In this document: piece after piece, positions 8,862-15,478 of the stretch
Position numbering within the stretch: the first letter of the stretch is position 1
Layout of the letters: every line of letters begins with the position of its first letter
Source of the DNA: an uncultured Verrucomicrobiota bacterium
GTDB taxonomy: Bacteria; Verrucomicrobiota; Kiritimatiellia; CAIVKH01
Reading direction: 5' to 3'
DNA: 15,478 bases
Assembly (NCBI GenBank): GCA_937996795.1
Contig: CALKUH010000057.1
Coordinates: 1-15,478 of the forward strand
Notes under the pieces: generated by a model
Told to the model about the DNA's origin: nothing
What the model saw: only the letters and a program-made list of their open reading frames with translations
The model's database searches: none
Made by a program: the position numbers and the translations under genes

Positions 8862-9619
8862 GTTGTGGACCCGTGGTTCAGTTCAAAAATGAGGCCGACA
8901 CCATACAGCGTTAAGTCCGGATCGACCACAGCGGAGTGTCCCAATGCGGACGCGACCAGACGCGCGTGGCCGCCCGTTACCACCACCCGCGCACGTCGCA
9001 GGGCCGGATGTTTCCTCAGCTCGCCAAGGATGCCGCGTACCAAACCCGGGTAGCCCCATCGCGCGCCGAGACGCATGGCCTGCTCCGTCGAACGACCCCA
9101 CGGCCCGCGCGCGTTGACATCGCGAAGGCGCGGCAACTTGGCCGTTTTTTCGGCAAGATAGTCGAACACGAGCGGCAGGCCCGGCGCGATGATGCCGCCC
9201 TCATAGGCCGTTTTGGTGATGATGTCGAAGGTCACCGCTGTGCCGAAATCCGCGACAATCAAGGGACGTCCGTAGCGGGCGATTCCGCCGCTGGCATTTG
9301 CGAGCCGGTCCGCGCCGATCGTCGCCGGGCGCGGATATCGCACCTCGACCCCGAGCTTCAACCGGTGATGCACGAAGGACACGGGTCCCTCAACCAAGGC
9401 GGACAGGGTCCGGTTCCAGACCGCGTCGAGGCGGGGCACGACGGATGCAATCATGGCGCCCCGAATGATCCTGCGGCCGCCGAGACCGCGAACCCGCTGT
9501 CGGATGCGCGCGGCGGTGGTCTCGCCGCTATCCATCCGAACGACTCGCCCCACCCGTCCCTTGTTGTAGAGCGCCAATGAGGTACTCGTGTTTCCAATAT
9601 CGACAACCAAAACACTCAC
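8858..9619 (-). CDS. coaX: Type III pantothenate kinase
   Basis: CoaX phosphorylates pantothenate in the first step of coenzyme A synthesis. From GTG 9619 it has 253 residues, the usual length. ASKHA-fold motifs: VVDIGNTSTSLALY (5-18, Asp7), GADRLANASGG with Asp104, DFGTAVTFDII (124-134), GGIIAPGL (141-148), the GRSTEQAM box (175-182), and VVVTGGHA near the C-terminus. The frame runs much further upstream, but that part is a shadow of birA. The GTG is supported by GAAGGA in the correct position upstream (about plus 9628-9633) and by the family N-terminus. It follows birA after 56 bases; pairing with a biotin ligase gene is familiar for coaX. Confidence 0.94.
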   Translation of the reverse strand: MSVLVVDIGNTSTSLALYNKGRVGRVVRMDSGETTAARIRQRVRGLGGRRIIRGAMIASVVPRLDAVWNRTLSALVEGPVSFVHHRLKLGVEVRYPRPATIGADRLANASGGIARYGRPLIVADFGTAVTFDIITKTAYEGGIIAPGLPLVFDYLAEKTAKLPRLRDVNARGPWGRSTEQAMRLGARWGYPGLVRGILGELRKHPALRRARVVVTGGHARLVASALGHSAVVDPDLTLYGVGLIFELNHGSTT

Positions 9620-9675
9620 GAATGTGGTTCCTTCAAAACGGGAATCGTGCGGCAGTGCGAATAAGCGGTCAAGCG

Positions 9676-10365
9676 TCAGTCCAGCACCGGCATCTGGTCC
9701 GAGCCGCTCCAGCGCGACCATTCGTCCAGCAACGCCTGCTGCCCGCCCGACAGGAGGGCGCCGTACCAGGTGTCCACCCACCGCAACGTGTGCCGGATGA
9801 CCTCGTCGCACGTAACCGTCACGCCTTCGGCGGCACAGGAGGTCGCGATGGCCGCCAGTTCGGGCGGCCACTCGTCGCTGCGCTGGGCGACATTAAGTCC
9901 GATTCCGAGCACGGCGAAGTCCAGCCGTCCCTCCCCCACCCGCGGCTCCACCAGCACGCCGGCAATTTTACGTTCCCCCACCAGGATGTCGTTCGGCCAC
10001 TTGATCCGGATGCGTGGCACGCCGATTTCATGAAGGGCGTCCGCCGCCGCAACACCGCCCAGCACACCGAGCCAGCCCACATCACCAGCCGCCCATTCAG
10101 GGCGCAACACGAGGGAAAGATAAACGGCCTGGCGGGGAAACGAAACCCATGCGCGTCCACGCCGCCCGCGTCCGCCGGTCTGGTTTCGCGCGACCACCAC
10201 GAGACCGTCCGGCGCGTGATGCAAGGCAAGCTGCTTGGCCACATCGTTCGTGGATCCAACCTCCTGAAAGGCCAGCAGCGGTCGCCCGATCCGGTCCGTT
10301 TCCAGGCGATAGGCCAGGTCTTTTTCCCAGCCGGCATCACGCATGCGCTCCAATTCAGGGTCCAC
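9676..10365 (-). CDS. birA: Biotin protein ligase, catalytic domain only
   Basis: This 229-residue enzyme activates biotin with ATP and attaches it to a lysine of biotin carboxyl carrier protein. Motifs of the catalytic domain: EVGSTND (35-41), GGRGRRGRAW (64-73), IKWPNDILVG (121-130), RKIAGVLVE with Lys133 (132-140) and LGIGLNV (153-159). There is no N-terminal helix-turn-helix, so it should not act as a repressor (group I type). The protein stops after DEWSRWSGSDQMPVLD, where the C-terminal SH3-like domain normally begins; translating past the stop gives nothing like that domain. The start is GTG 10365, 3 bases after the uvrB stop. Catalytic identity is secure; the missing domain is the odd feature. 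Confidence 0.93.
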   Translation of the reverse strand: MDPELERMRDAGWEKDLAYRLETDRIGRPLLAFQEVGSTNDVAKQLALHHAPDGLVVVARNQTGGRGRRGRAWVSFPRQAVYLSLVLRPEWAAGDVGWLGVLGGVAAADALHEIGVPRIRIKWPNDILVGERKIAGVLVEPRVGEGRLDFAVLGIGLNVAQRSDEWPPELAAIATSCAAEGVTVTCDEVIRHTLRWVDTWYGALLSGGQQALLDEWSRWSGSDQMPVLD

Positions 10366-10368
10366 GCG

Positions 10369-12420
<2,052 letters not shown>

Positions 12421-12428
12421 TTCCGCCA

Positions 12429-12456
12429 AGGATAGCGCAGGTGGGGAAAACCGCAA
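12429..12456 (-). promoter_or_regulatory. Candidate promoter of uvrB and the downstream run
   Basis: On the minus strand TTGCGG (plus 12451-12456), a 16-base spacer and TATCCT (12429-12434) form a weak but plausible promoter. The -10 box ends 8 bases before ATG 12420, the same spacing as for the RNase R-like gene, so the uvrB transcript may be leaderless or nearly so. No good Shine-Dalgarno competes with this reading. Confidence 0.3.
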
Positions 12457-12480
12457 CGCCGCGGCGTCGGGCTTAAATGG

Positions 12481-12522
12481 TTCGCGGGAAGCGGATGCCC
12501 GTTGCATCGCACTTCCCGCGAA
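12481..12522 (-). terminator. Strong stem-loop between the small basic protein gene and uvrB
   Basis: TTCGCGGGAAG (12481-12491) pairs perfectly with CTTCCCGCGAA (12512-12522), 11 bp. Within the loop, GATGC (12494-12498) pairs with GCATC (12504-12508), so the arm extends into a second helix with a 5-base loop. It begins about 18 bases after the stop of the small basic protein gene as transcribed and about 60 bases before the uvrB start. That position fits a terminator for the small gene. The flank lacks a proper U-run (CCATTTAA follows), so a 3' stabilising structure is equally possible. Confidence 0.55.
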
Positions 12523-12540
12523 AAGCCGGGTCGGCCGCGA

Positions 12541-12693
12541 TCAGCTCGTCTTGAGCTTCGGAAGGTTGTACGCGCGGTCGCCGTCCTTCCACTTGCCCTT
12601 CTTGCGCATGATGTCGATGCGCTCATAGCGCTTCAACACGTTGCGTTTGACCGCGATACGGGTGGCCGACTTCAAACTGGAATGCATCGACAT
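12541..12693 (-). CDS. Small basic protein of the Chlamydiae/Verrucomicrobia type
   Basis: A 50-residue, strongly basic protein: MSMHSSLKSATRIAVKRNVL, then KRYERIDIMRKKGKWKDGDR, then AYNLPKLKTS. It has 13 or more Lys/Arg and no membrane segment or cysteine. The opening MSMHxSLKS, the central VLKRxERIDxxxKKG and the end GDRxxxLPK match the pattern I remember for the conserved 'small basic protein' family of Chlamydiae and Verrucomicrobia, suspected to be a ribosome or rRNA partner; its role is not established. The start is well supported: GAGGAG (plus 12701-12706) lies 7 bases before ATG 12693, and a TTGACA promoter lies upstream. It appears to be monocistronic, with its own promoter and a downstream stem-loop, as expected for an abundant small protein. 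Confidence 0.88.
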   Translation of the reverse strand: MSMHSSLKSATRIAVKRNVLKRYERIDIMRKKGKWKDGDRAYNLPKLKTS

Positions 12694-12747
12694 GACTGGA
12701 CTCCTCACAAGGCCGCGGACTCGTACGGACCCCGCAGCGAGCGCACG

Positions 12748-12775
12748 GGTATAGCAAACAGCCCCGACGTGTCAA
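12748..12775 (-). promoter_or_regulatory. Sigma-70-type promoter of the small basic protein gene
   Basis: On the minus strand there is a perfect TTGACA (plus 12770-12775), a 16-base spacer and TATACC (12748-12753). Transcription would start near 12741, giving a leader of about 48 bases ending in a good GAGGAG ribosome site. The promoter sits in the 91-base gap after the unknown gene at 12785-13420, so the small protein can be expressed separately from nrdR. Confidence 0.65.
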
Positions 12776-12784
12776 GCGCCGCCG

Positions 12785-13420
12785 TCAATCCATCCAAAGC
12801 ACCGCAGGCGGCGCGGCACCGGGCGAGCACATATCCGTGACGATCCGGGCAACGGCATCCTTGCGGAGGCGGATGGATTCAGGATGGCCATCCGGCGGAC
12901 TCCATCCACAGGCCAGCAGAATCCCCGTTTCCGGGCGCATCCGCAGGACGTGCATGGCATCCGCGGCCAGGCGCTGCAAGGCCGGGACGACCGCAAGATC
13001 CATCCACCACGTGGCATCACGATTCAGCCGCCGCCCATCCATCACCACCATGAGCCCCCGGCACAACGCGGTGTCCTGGCGCAGCCGAAGCAATCCAGTT
13101 GCCAACGCGCTGATCGCCGACAGCGGAAGGCGGCTGGGATCAATGCGTCCCGCGAGATTCGCAACGGCCGGCACGCGGCCCACCACACGCGAAGCGACAT
13201 CCGCGAGGTGCACCGCACTCAAGGCGCGCGCGTAGAGCAGCGCCATCGTTTCGTCCTTGCGCCAGTGTGGATGCGGACGCTCCTGGAGGAAGGCTTGCAC
13301 CGACTCCCACACCTCCGTGAGCACCGGAGCAGCAGAGGGGTGCGCCTCCATCTCATCGAGCAGAACCTGTTCGATCGGATGCGGCGGCGGCGCGTCGGAT
13401 TGGATCGACGGTACGATCAT
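12785..13420 (-). CDS. Unrecognised 211-residue protein translationally coupled to nrdR
   Basis: I do not recognise the family. The ATG at 13420 overlaps the nrdR stop as ATGA, and the gene runs to a TGA at 12785-12787, just before the next promoter, so it is very likely real and co-translated with nrdR. The N-terminal third is helical and rich in Glu, His and Pro. Residues about 65-120 are Ala/Leu/Val-rich helices (LYARALSAVHLADVASRVVG). A probable strand GLMVVMDGRRL (121-131) follows, and the C-terminal part has GILLACGWSPPDGHPESIRL. There is no signal peptide, clear transmembrane helix, metal-binding Cys cluster or P-loop. It does not resemble NusB or RibD, which often neighbour nrdR. No function is proposed. 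Confidence 0.75.
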   Translation of the reverse strand: MIVPSIQSDAPPPHPIEQVLLDEMEAHPSAAPVLTEVWESVQAFLQERPHPHWRKDETMALLYARALSAVHLADVASRVVGRVPAVANLAGRIDPSRLPLSAISALATGLLRLRQDTALCRGLMVVMDGRRLNRDATWWMDLAVVPALQRLAADAMHVLRMRPETGILLACGWSPPDGHPESIRLRKDAVARIVTDMCSPGAAPPAVLWMD

Positions 13421-13872
13421 TCCCGTCCAATCAATCCTTCCACTTCACTGAGGAACTGGTTCACATCGCGGAAGCGGCGGTACACGGAGGCGAAGCGCAC
13501 ATACGCGACCTCGTCGAGCTCCTCGAGCTTGTCCATGACCTTCTGGCCGATCGCCGTGCTCGGCACCTCGCGTTCGTACTCGCTCTCGAGTTCGCTGATG
13601 ATGGTGTCCACGAGTGATTCGATTTGTTGCGCGCTGATCGGCCGCTTCTCACACGCGCGTTCCACGCCGTTCAACAATTTCTTGCGGTCGAGTTCCTCGT
13701 GGCGACCGTCGCGTTTGATGATGCGCAACCCCGCCTTCACCACCTCTTCATACGTGGTAAACCGGTAGCCGCATTTCAGGCAGACCCGCCGGCGGCGGAT
13801 CACATCGCCGTTCCGGACGGAACGGCTGTCGATCACCTTGTCGTCCAGGTGGCTACATTTGGGGCAACGCAT
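13417..13872 (-). CDS. nrdR: Transcriptional repressor NrdR
   Basis: NrdR senses ATP/dATP and represses ribonucleotide reductase genes by binding NrdR boxes. The 151-residue protein (ATG 13872) starts MRCPKCSHLDDKVIDSR with the zinc-ribbon pairs Cys3/Cys6 and Cys31/Cys34 (VCLKCGYRFTTYE). It then has an ATP-cone domain from LRIIKRDGRHEELDRKKL to about residue 140 (SVYRRFRDVNQF). A TTG at 13890 would add six residues; the ATG gives the canonical N-terminus. No clear Shine-Dalgarno precedes it. No ribonucleotide reductase gene and no recognisable NrdR box are visible in this window. The downstream coupled gene is of unknown function. Confidence 0.96.
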   Translation of the reverse strand: MRCPKCSHLDDKVIDSRSVRNGDVIRRRRVCLKCGYRFTTYEEVVKAGLRIIKRDGRHEELDRKKLLNGVERACEKRPISAQQIESLVDTIISELESEYEREVPSTAIGQKVMDKLEELDEVAYVRFASVYRRFRDVNQFLSEVEGLIGRE

Positions 13873-13934
13873 GGCGGATTTGGGCCACAAGATGTGGCGT
13901 TGTGCATAACCCCCTAGCCTACCTGCGGTGGGGG

Positions 13935-13940
13935 TGTCAA
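13935..13940 (-). promoter_or_regulatory. Possible -35 element of the nrdR promoter
   Basis: TTGACA on the minus strand (plus 13935-13940) is a perfect -35 hexamer about 63 bases upstream of the nrdR ATG. At 17-18 bases downstream the sequence is CTAGGG/TAGGGG, a poor -10 box. The intervening segment can fold, because ACCCCC near 13909-13914 is complementary to GGGGGT near 13930-13935. Only the -35 is convincing. Confidence 0.3.
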
Positions 13941-13961
13941 CTTGATAAGCAAAAGGCTTGC

Positions 13962-13981
13962 CCGGAGAAGCGGGGCTCCGG
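13962..13981 (-). other. Small GC-rich hairpin upstream of nrdR
   Basis: CCGGAG (13962-13967) pairs with CTCCGG (13976-13981) around an 8-base loop. On the minus strand it comes directly after the T-run of the mini-gene terminator and before the nrdR -35. It is followed by GCAAGCCTTTTGCTT, which can form a further small helix (AAGC/GCTT). It may be a back-up terminator between the two transcription units. Confidence 0.35.
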
Positions 13982-13985
13982 TAGT

Positions 13986-14036
13986 AGAAAAATGAAATGA
14001 CGACTCTTTGACTTGGGATCGCGAGTCGTCATTTCA
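13986..14036 (-). terminator. Rho-independent terminator of the Lys/Ala mini-gene
   Basis: TGAAATGACGACTC (13993-14006) and GAGTCGTCATTTCA (14023-14036) form a perfect 14-bp inverted repeat around a 16-base loop. Reading the minus strand, the second arm runs straight into TTTTTCT (plus 13986-13992). A long stem followed by a U-run is the classic intrinsic terminator layout and shows that a leftward transcript ends here, before the nrdR promoter region. The loop is unusually long, which leaves room for an additional role. Confidence 0.72.
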
Positions 14037-14038
14037 CG

Positions 14039-14062
14039 TCATGGCTGCTCACGCAGCCATGA
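14039..14062 (-). other. Second stem-loop, 10-bp stem with TCAC tetraloop
   Basis: TCATGGCTGC (14039-14048) pairs with GCAGCCATGA (14053-14062), leaving a 4-base loop. It lies between the mini-gene stop and the terminator helix, only two bases from the latter, so the 3' untranslated region contains two stacked stable helices. On the plus strand the hairpin is followed by TCCTTTT, but no plus-strand gene would use it. Its role is unknown: transcript stability, tandem termination or an RNA element. Confidence 0.6.
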
Positions 14063-14076
14063 TCCTTTTAAGCCGA

Positions 14077-14139
14077 CTATTTCTTTTTCTTCGCCGCGGG
14101 CTTCTTGGCGGCTTTCTTGGCTGCTTTCTTCTTGGCCAT
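14077..14139 (-). CDS. 20-residue Lys/Ala-rich mini-protein (histone H1-tail-like)
   Basis: ATG 14139 to TAG 14077 encodes MAKKKAAKKAAKKPAAKKKK: 11 Lys, 7 Ala and one Pro after the Met. It resembles the AAKKAAKKPAAKK tails of histone H1-like proteins such as chlamydial Hc1/Hc2, so nucleic-acid binding is a reasonable guess, but no fold can be inferred from 20 residues. Evidence that it is a gene: a strong Shine-Dalgarno GGGAGG ends 8 bases before the ATG, a good promoter lies upstream (14394-14422), and an intrinsic terminator lies downstream, making a complete monocistronic unit. Antisense reading of the same DNA has no comparable signals. Alternatively the transcript may matter as an RNA, with the peptide secondary. 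Confidence 0.7.
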   Translation of the reverse strand: MAKKKAAKKAAKKPAAKKKK

Positions 14140-14387
14140 CTCGTATCCCTCCCTTCCTGGTTCGTGGTTTATTTTCTGCGAATGGTGTCGTCCGCGACGA
14201 ACGCGAACTCAGGGGTGGCCCCGCGTGGAGCCGGTGGAGAACCGGGGCGAAACAAACGCCCTCGCGATTCTCTCGGCAGAGAATGAAACCGGAAGTCGGA
14301 AAAGTGGAGAGGTGTCAGACACAAAAGTGGAAGGCATCGGAGCAAACACGTTCTGGAAGTTGTGCTGTCATCATTGCCTACTGTGTT
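14140..14387 (-). other. Long structured leader or small RNA upstream of the mini-gene (no other gene seen)
   Basis: From the predicted start near 14387 to the mini-gene ATG there are about 250 bases with no convincing open frame. Several short perfect hairpins line up: ATTCTCT/AGAGAAT with a CGGC loop (14267-14284), CCGGT/ACCGG (14231-14245), GGGG/CCCC (14212-14222) and TCGTC/GACGA (14188-14200). The distal part (14300-14331) holds a repeat-like motif. This much local structure suggests a regulatory leader or a processed RNA. I looked for tmRNA, 6S, SRP and RNase P landmarks and did not find them. With 14388-14453 this is the only stretch over 300 bases without a conventional gene. Confidence 0.45.
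14300..14331. repeat. Repeat-like motif: GTGTCAGACAC palindrome between two AAAAGTGGA copies
   Basis: GTGTC-A-GACAC (14312-14322) is a palindrome with 5-bp arms, flanked by direct repeats AAAAGTGGA at 14300-14308 and 14323-14331. GTGTCAGACAC-type palindromes are common in dispersed REP-like elements of many bacteria, so this may be a copy of such a repeat. With one copy in the window this cannot be shown. Confidence 0.35.
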
Positions 14388-14393
14388 GCTCAC

Positions 14394-14442
14394 AGAATAG
14401 AAACAGTTTCCTGCCCCGTCAACAATCGTCGCAAAAATTTTT
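14394..14442 (-). promoter_or_regulatory. Strong promoter with possible UP element driving the mini-gene
   Basis: On the minus strand TTGACG (plus 14417-14422), a 17-base spacer and TATTCT (14394-14399) make a good sigma-70-type promoter. AAAAATTTTT (14433-14442) lies upstream of the -35, in the place of a distal UP subsite (about -46 to -57). A second A/T tract follows toward 14446-14458, at the gmk stop. A/T-tract UP elements typify highly expressed stable-RNA promoters. The start would be near 14387. No clear terminator separates gmk from it, so some read-through from gmk is possible. Confidence 0.62.
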
Positions 14443-14453
14443 CGCGCAAAAAA

Positions 14454-15077
14454 TTAATCGGTGTCACGCAGCAGGCGGTGATGTTCCGCGACGATGATCG
14501 AGCGCAGCGCGTCGTACGACACATCGAGCCGGTCATTCACGATGAGATACTTGTACTCGCGCCAGCGCTGCAACTCCGCCTCCGCCTGCTGCAACCTGCG
14601 CTCGATCACCGCATCCGCATCCTTGCCGCGCAGATGCAGGCGCTTGCGCAACACATCAATGGAGGGCGGCGCGATGAAGATGTCGACGAAGCCGCGGCGC
14701 AACGGATCGGACGGCGGGAGCGTCGACAGCCGCTGCCGGATTTGCGCGGCGCCCTGCACATCAATGTCCATCAGCACATCGCGGCCCGACGCGAAGCCGC
14801 GCTCGATGAACCGGCGCAGCGTGCCATAGCGATGCCCGTGCACCGTCGCGTGCTCGACGAATTCCTGCGCCTGCGCGCGGCGCTCGAATTCCTCCTCGGT
14901 GATGAAATAGTAATCCGTGCCGTCGATTTCCCCCTCCCGCGGCGCGCGCGTGGTGCAGGAGACGGAGTACACCATCTGGTGAAACTCCCCGAGCATGCGC
15001 TCGCAGAGGGTGGTTTTTCCGCCGCCGGATGGCGCGGACACGACAACGAGCAACGAGCGTACAGGCAGTTCGATCAT
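14454..15077 (-). CDS. gmk: Guanylate kinase
   Basis: This 207-residue enzyme phosphorylates GMP to GDP. P-loop SAPSGGGKTT (14-23), the GMP-binding segment SVSCTTRAPREGEIDG with DYYFI (38-59), YGT (84-86), DIDVQGA (104-110) and the lid region KRLHLRGKDADAVIERRL are all present. ATG 15077 overlaps the yicC stop as ATGA, the common yicC-gmk pair. In many bacteria rpoZ follows gmk; here the TAA stop is followed instead by A/T tracts and the mini-gene promoter. Confidence 0.97.
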   Translation of the reverse strand: MIELPVRSLLVVVSAPSGGGKTTLCERMLGEFHQMVYSVSCTTRAPREGEIDGTDYYFITEEEFERRAQAQEFVEHATVHGHRYGTLRRFIERGFASGRDVLMDIDVQGAAQIRQRLSTLPPSDPLRRGFVDIFIAPPSIDVLRKRLHLRGKDADAVIERRLQQAEAELQRWREYKYLIVNDRLDVSYDALRSIIVAEHHRLLRDTD

Positions 15078-15478
15078 TGTAGGTTCTGCACCTGCTCGCG
15101 CAGGCGATCCAGCTCCGTTTTGAAGACAACCACGCGCTGCCCGATCCCGGCGTCGGCCGCTTTCGAGCCCACGGTGTTTATTTCCCGATACAATTCCTGC
15201 GCGAGGAAGTCGAGCGCCTTGCCGGCCGGCTCGCTCGCCCGCAACAACGCGCGGGCCTGCTGGAGATGGCTGCGGATGCGCGTCGTCTCCTCCGTGATGT
15301 CCGACCGGTCCGCGTACAGGATCAACTCGCGCTCCAACCGTTCGTCGGACACGGCCACTTCGCGCTGGAGACCCGCAATGCGCTGCTTCAATGCATCGCG
15401 ATAGCGAGACACCGCGCCGGGGCTGAGCGTCATGATCTCGCGGGTGATTCGCTCCATCAATCCAAGCCGCGCGTTCAA
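15074..15478 (-). CDS. yicC: YicC-family endoribonuclease, C-terminal part (runs off the right edge)
   Basis: 134 codons are visible and the frame continues beyond the window; the first codon at the edge is an internal Leu, not a start. The C-terminal signature ELYREINTVGSKAADAGI followed by FKTELDRLREQVQNLQ is the conserved end of YicC/YloC proteins (DUF1732), which act as endoribonucleases in E. coli. The Glu/Arg-rich middle (SDERLERELILYADRSDITE) also fits. The conserved N-terminal YicC domain lies outside. It is coupled to gmk by an ATGA overlap. Confidence 0.94.
   Translation of the reverse strand: MNARLGLMERITREIMTLSPGAVSRYRDALKQRIAGLQREVAVSDERLERELILYADRSDITEETTRIRSHLQQARALLRASEPAGKALDFLAQELYREINTVGSKAADAGIGQRVVVFKTELDRLREQVQNLQ

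Noticed and set aside
12421..12507. N-terminal extension of UvrB to ATG 12507
   Set aside because: The 29 added residues do not resemble UvrB and the segment encodes a strong stem-loop. ATG 12420 gives the canonical start.
14110..14135. Possible SRP RNA core (AAAGCAGCCAAG resembles the conserved SRP loop)
   Set aside because: The similarity comes from Lys/Ala codons. The rest of the SRP domain IV (GGTCAGGxCxGGAA side) is absent.
13986..14390. tmRNA or RNase P RNA at the roughly 400-base mini-gene unit
   Set aside because: There is no tRNA-like ends or TTCRANNC element, the encoded peptide does not end in LAA/ALAA, and RNase P conserved cores were not found.
14013..15404. 463-codon plus-strand frame across gmk and the mini-gene leader
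   Set aside because: It is antisense to gmk and yicC, and the intergenic part is low-complexity. It has no ribosome site.

Overview
This GC-rich bacterial window holds housekeeping genes with very high GC at third codon positions. The best lineage marker is a 50-residue basic protein at 12541-12693 (minus). Its start (MSMHSSLKSA) and the later segments VLKRYERIDIMRKKG and GDRAYNLPK look like the 'small basic protein' family I know from Chlamydiae, Verrucomicrobia and relatives. I therefore place the window in the PVC superphylum, most likely the Verrucomicrobiota/Kiritimatiellota/Lentisphaerota side. That placement is an inference; no rRNA gene is present to confirm it.

Layout, left to right. 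(1) 1-448 (minus) is the N-terminal part of an RNase R-like exoribonuclease, divergent from glgA (504-1949, plus), a glycogen synthase and the only plus-strand gene. (2) 1950-2142 is a convergent gap with an AT-rich island carrying three copies of CATAATA. (3) 2143-12420 (minus) is one ten-gene run, transcribed right to left: uvrB, birA, coaX, trpA, manC, ruvX, truA, rpe, lepA, lepB. Most junctions overlap or are separated by 1-5 bases; the exceptions are two gaps of about 50 bases before rpe and before coaX. (4) 12481-12522 is a strong stem-loop, followed by the small basic protein gene with its own TTGACA promoter. (5) 12785-13872 (minus) is nrdR, translationally coupled to an unrecognised 211-residue protein. 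(6) 13962-14453 has no conventional gene but is densely organised: a good promoter with an A/T-tract element upstream, a leader of about 250 bases rich in small hairpins, a strong Shine-Dalgarno, a 20-codon Lys/Ala mini-gene, then two large stem-loops, the distal one followed by a T-run. (7) 14454-15478 (minus) is gmk preceded by the C-terminal part of yicC.

Functionally the main run combines DNA repair (UvrB), cofactor metabolism (BirA, CoaX), amino-acid and sugar-nucleotide enzymes (TrpA, ManC, Rpe), RNA maturation (RuvX/YqgF, TruA), translation (LepA) and secretion (LepB). It is a housekeeping mixture rather than one pathway. trpA sits there without trpB.

The most promising under-described items are the Lys/Ala mini-gene transcription unit (about 13986-14422), the small basic protein with its downstream stem-loop, and the unknown gene coupled to nrdR. 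I saw no CRISPR array, tRNA, rRNA, transposase or prophage gene.
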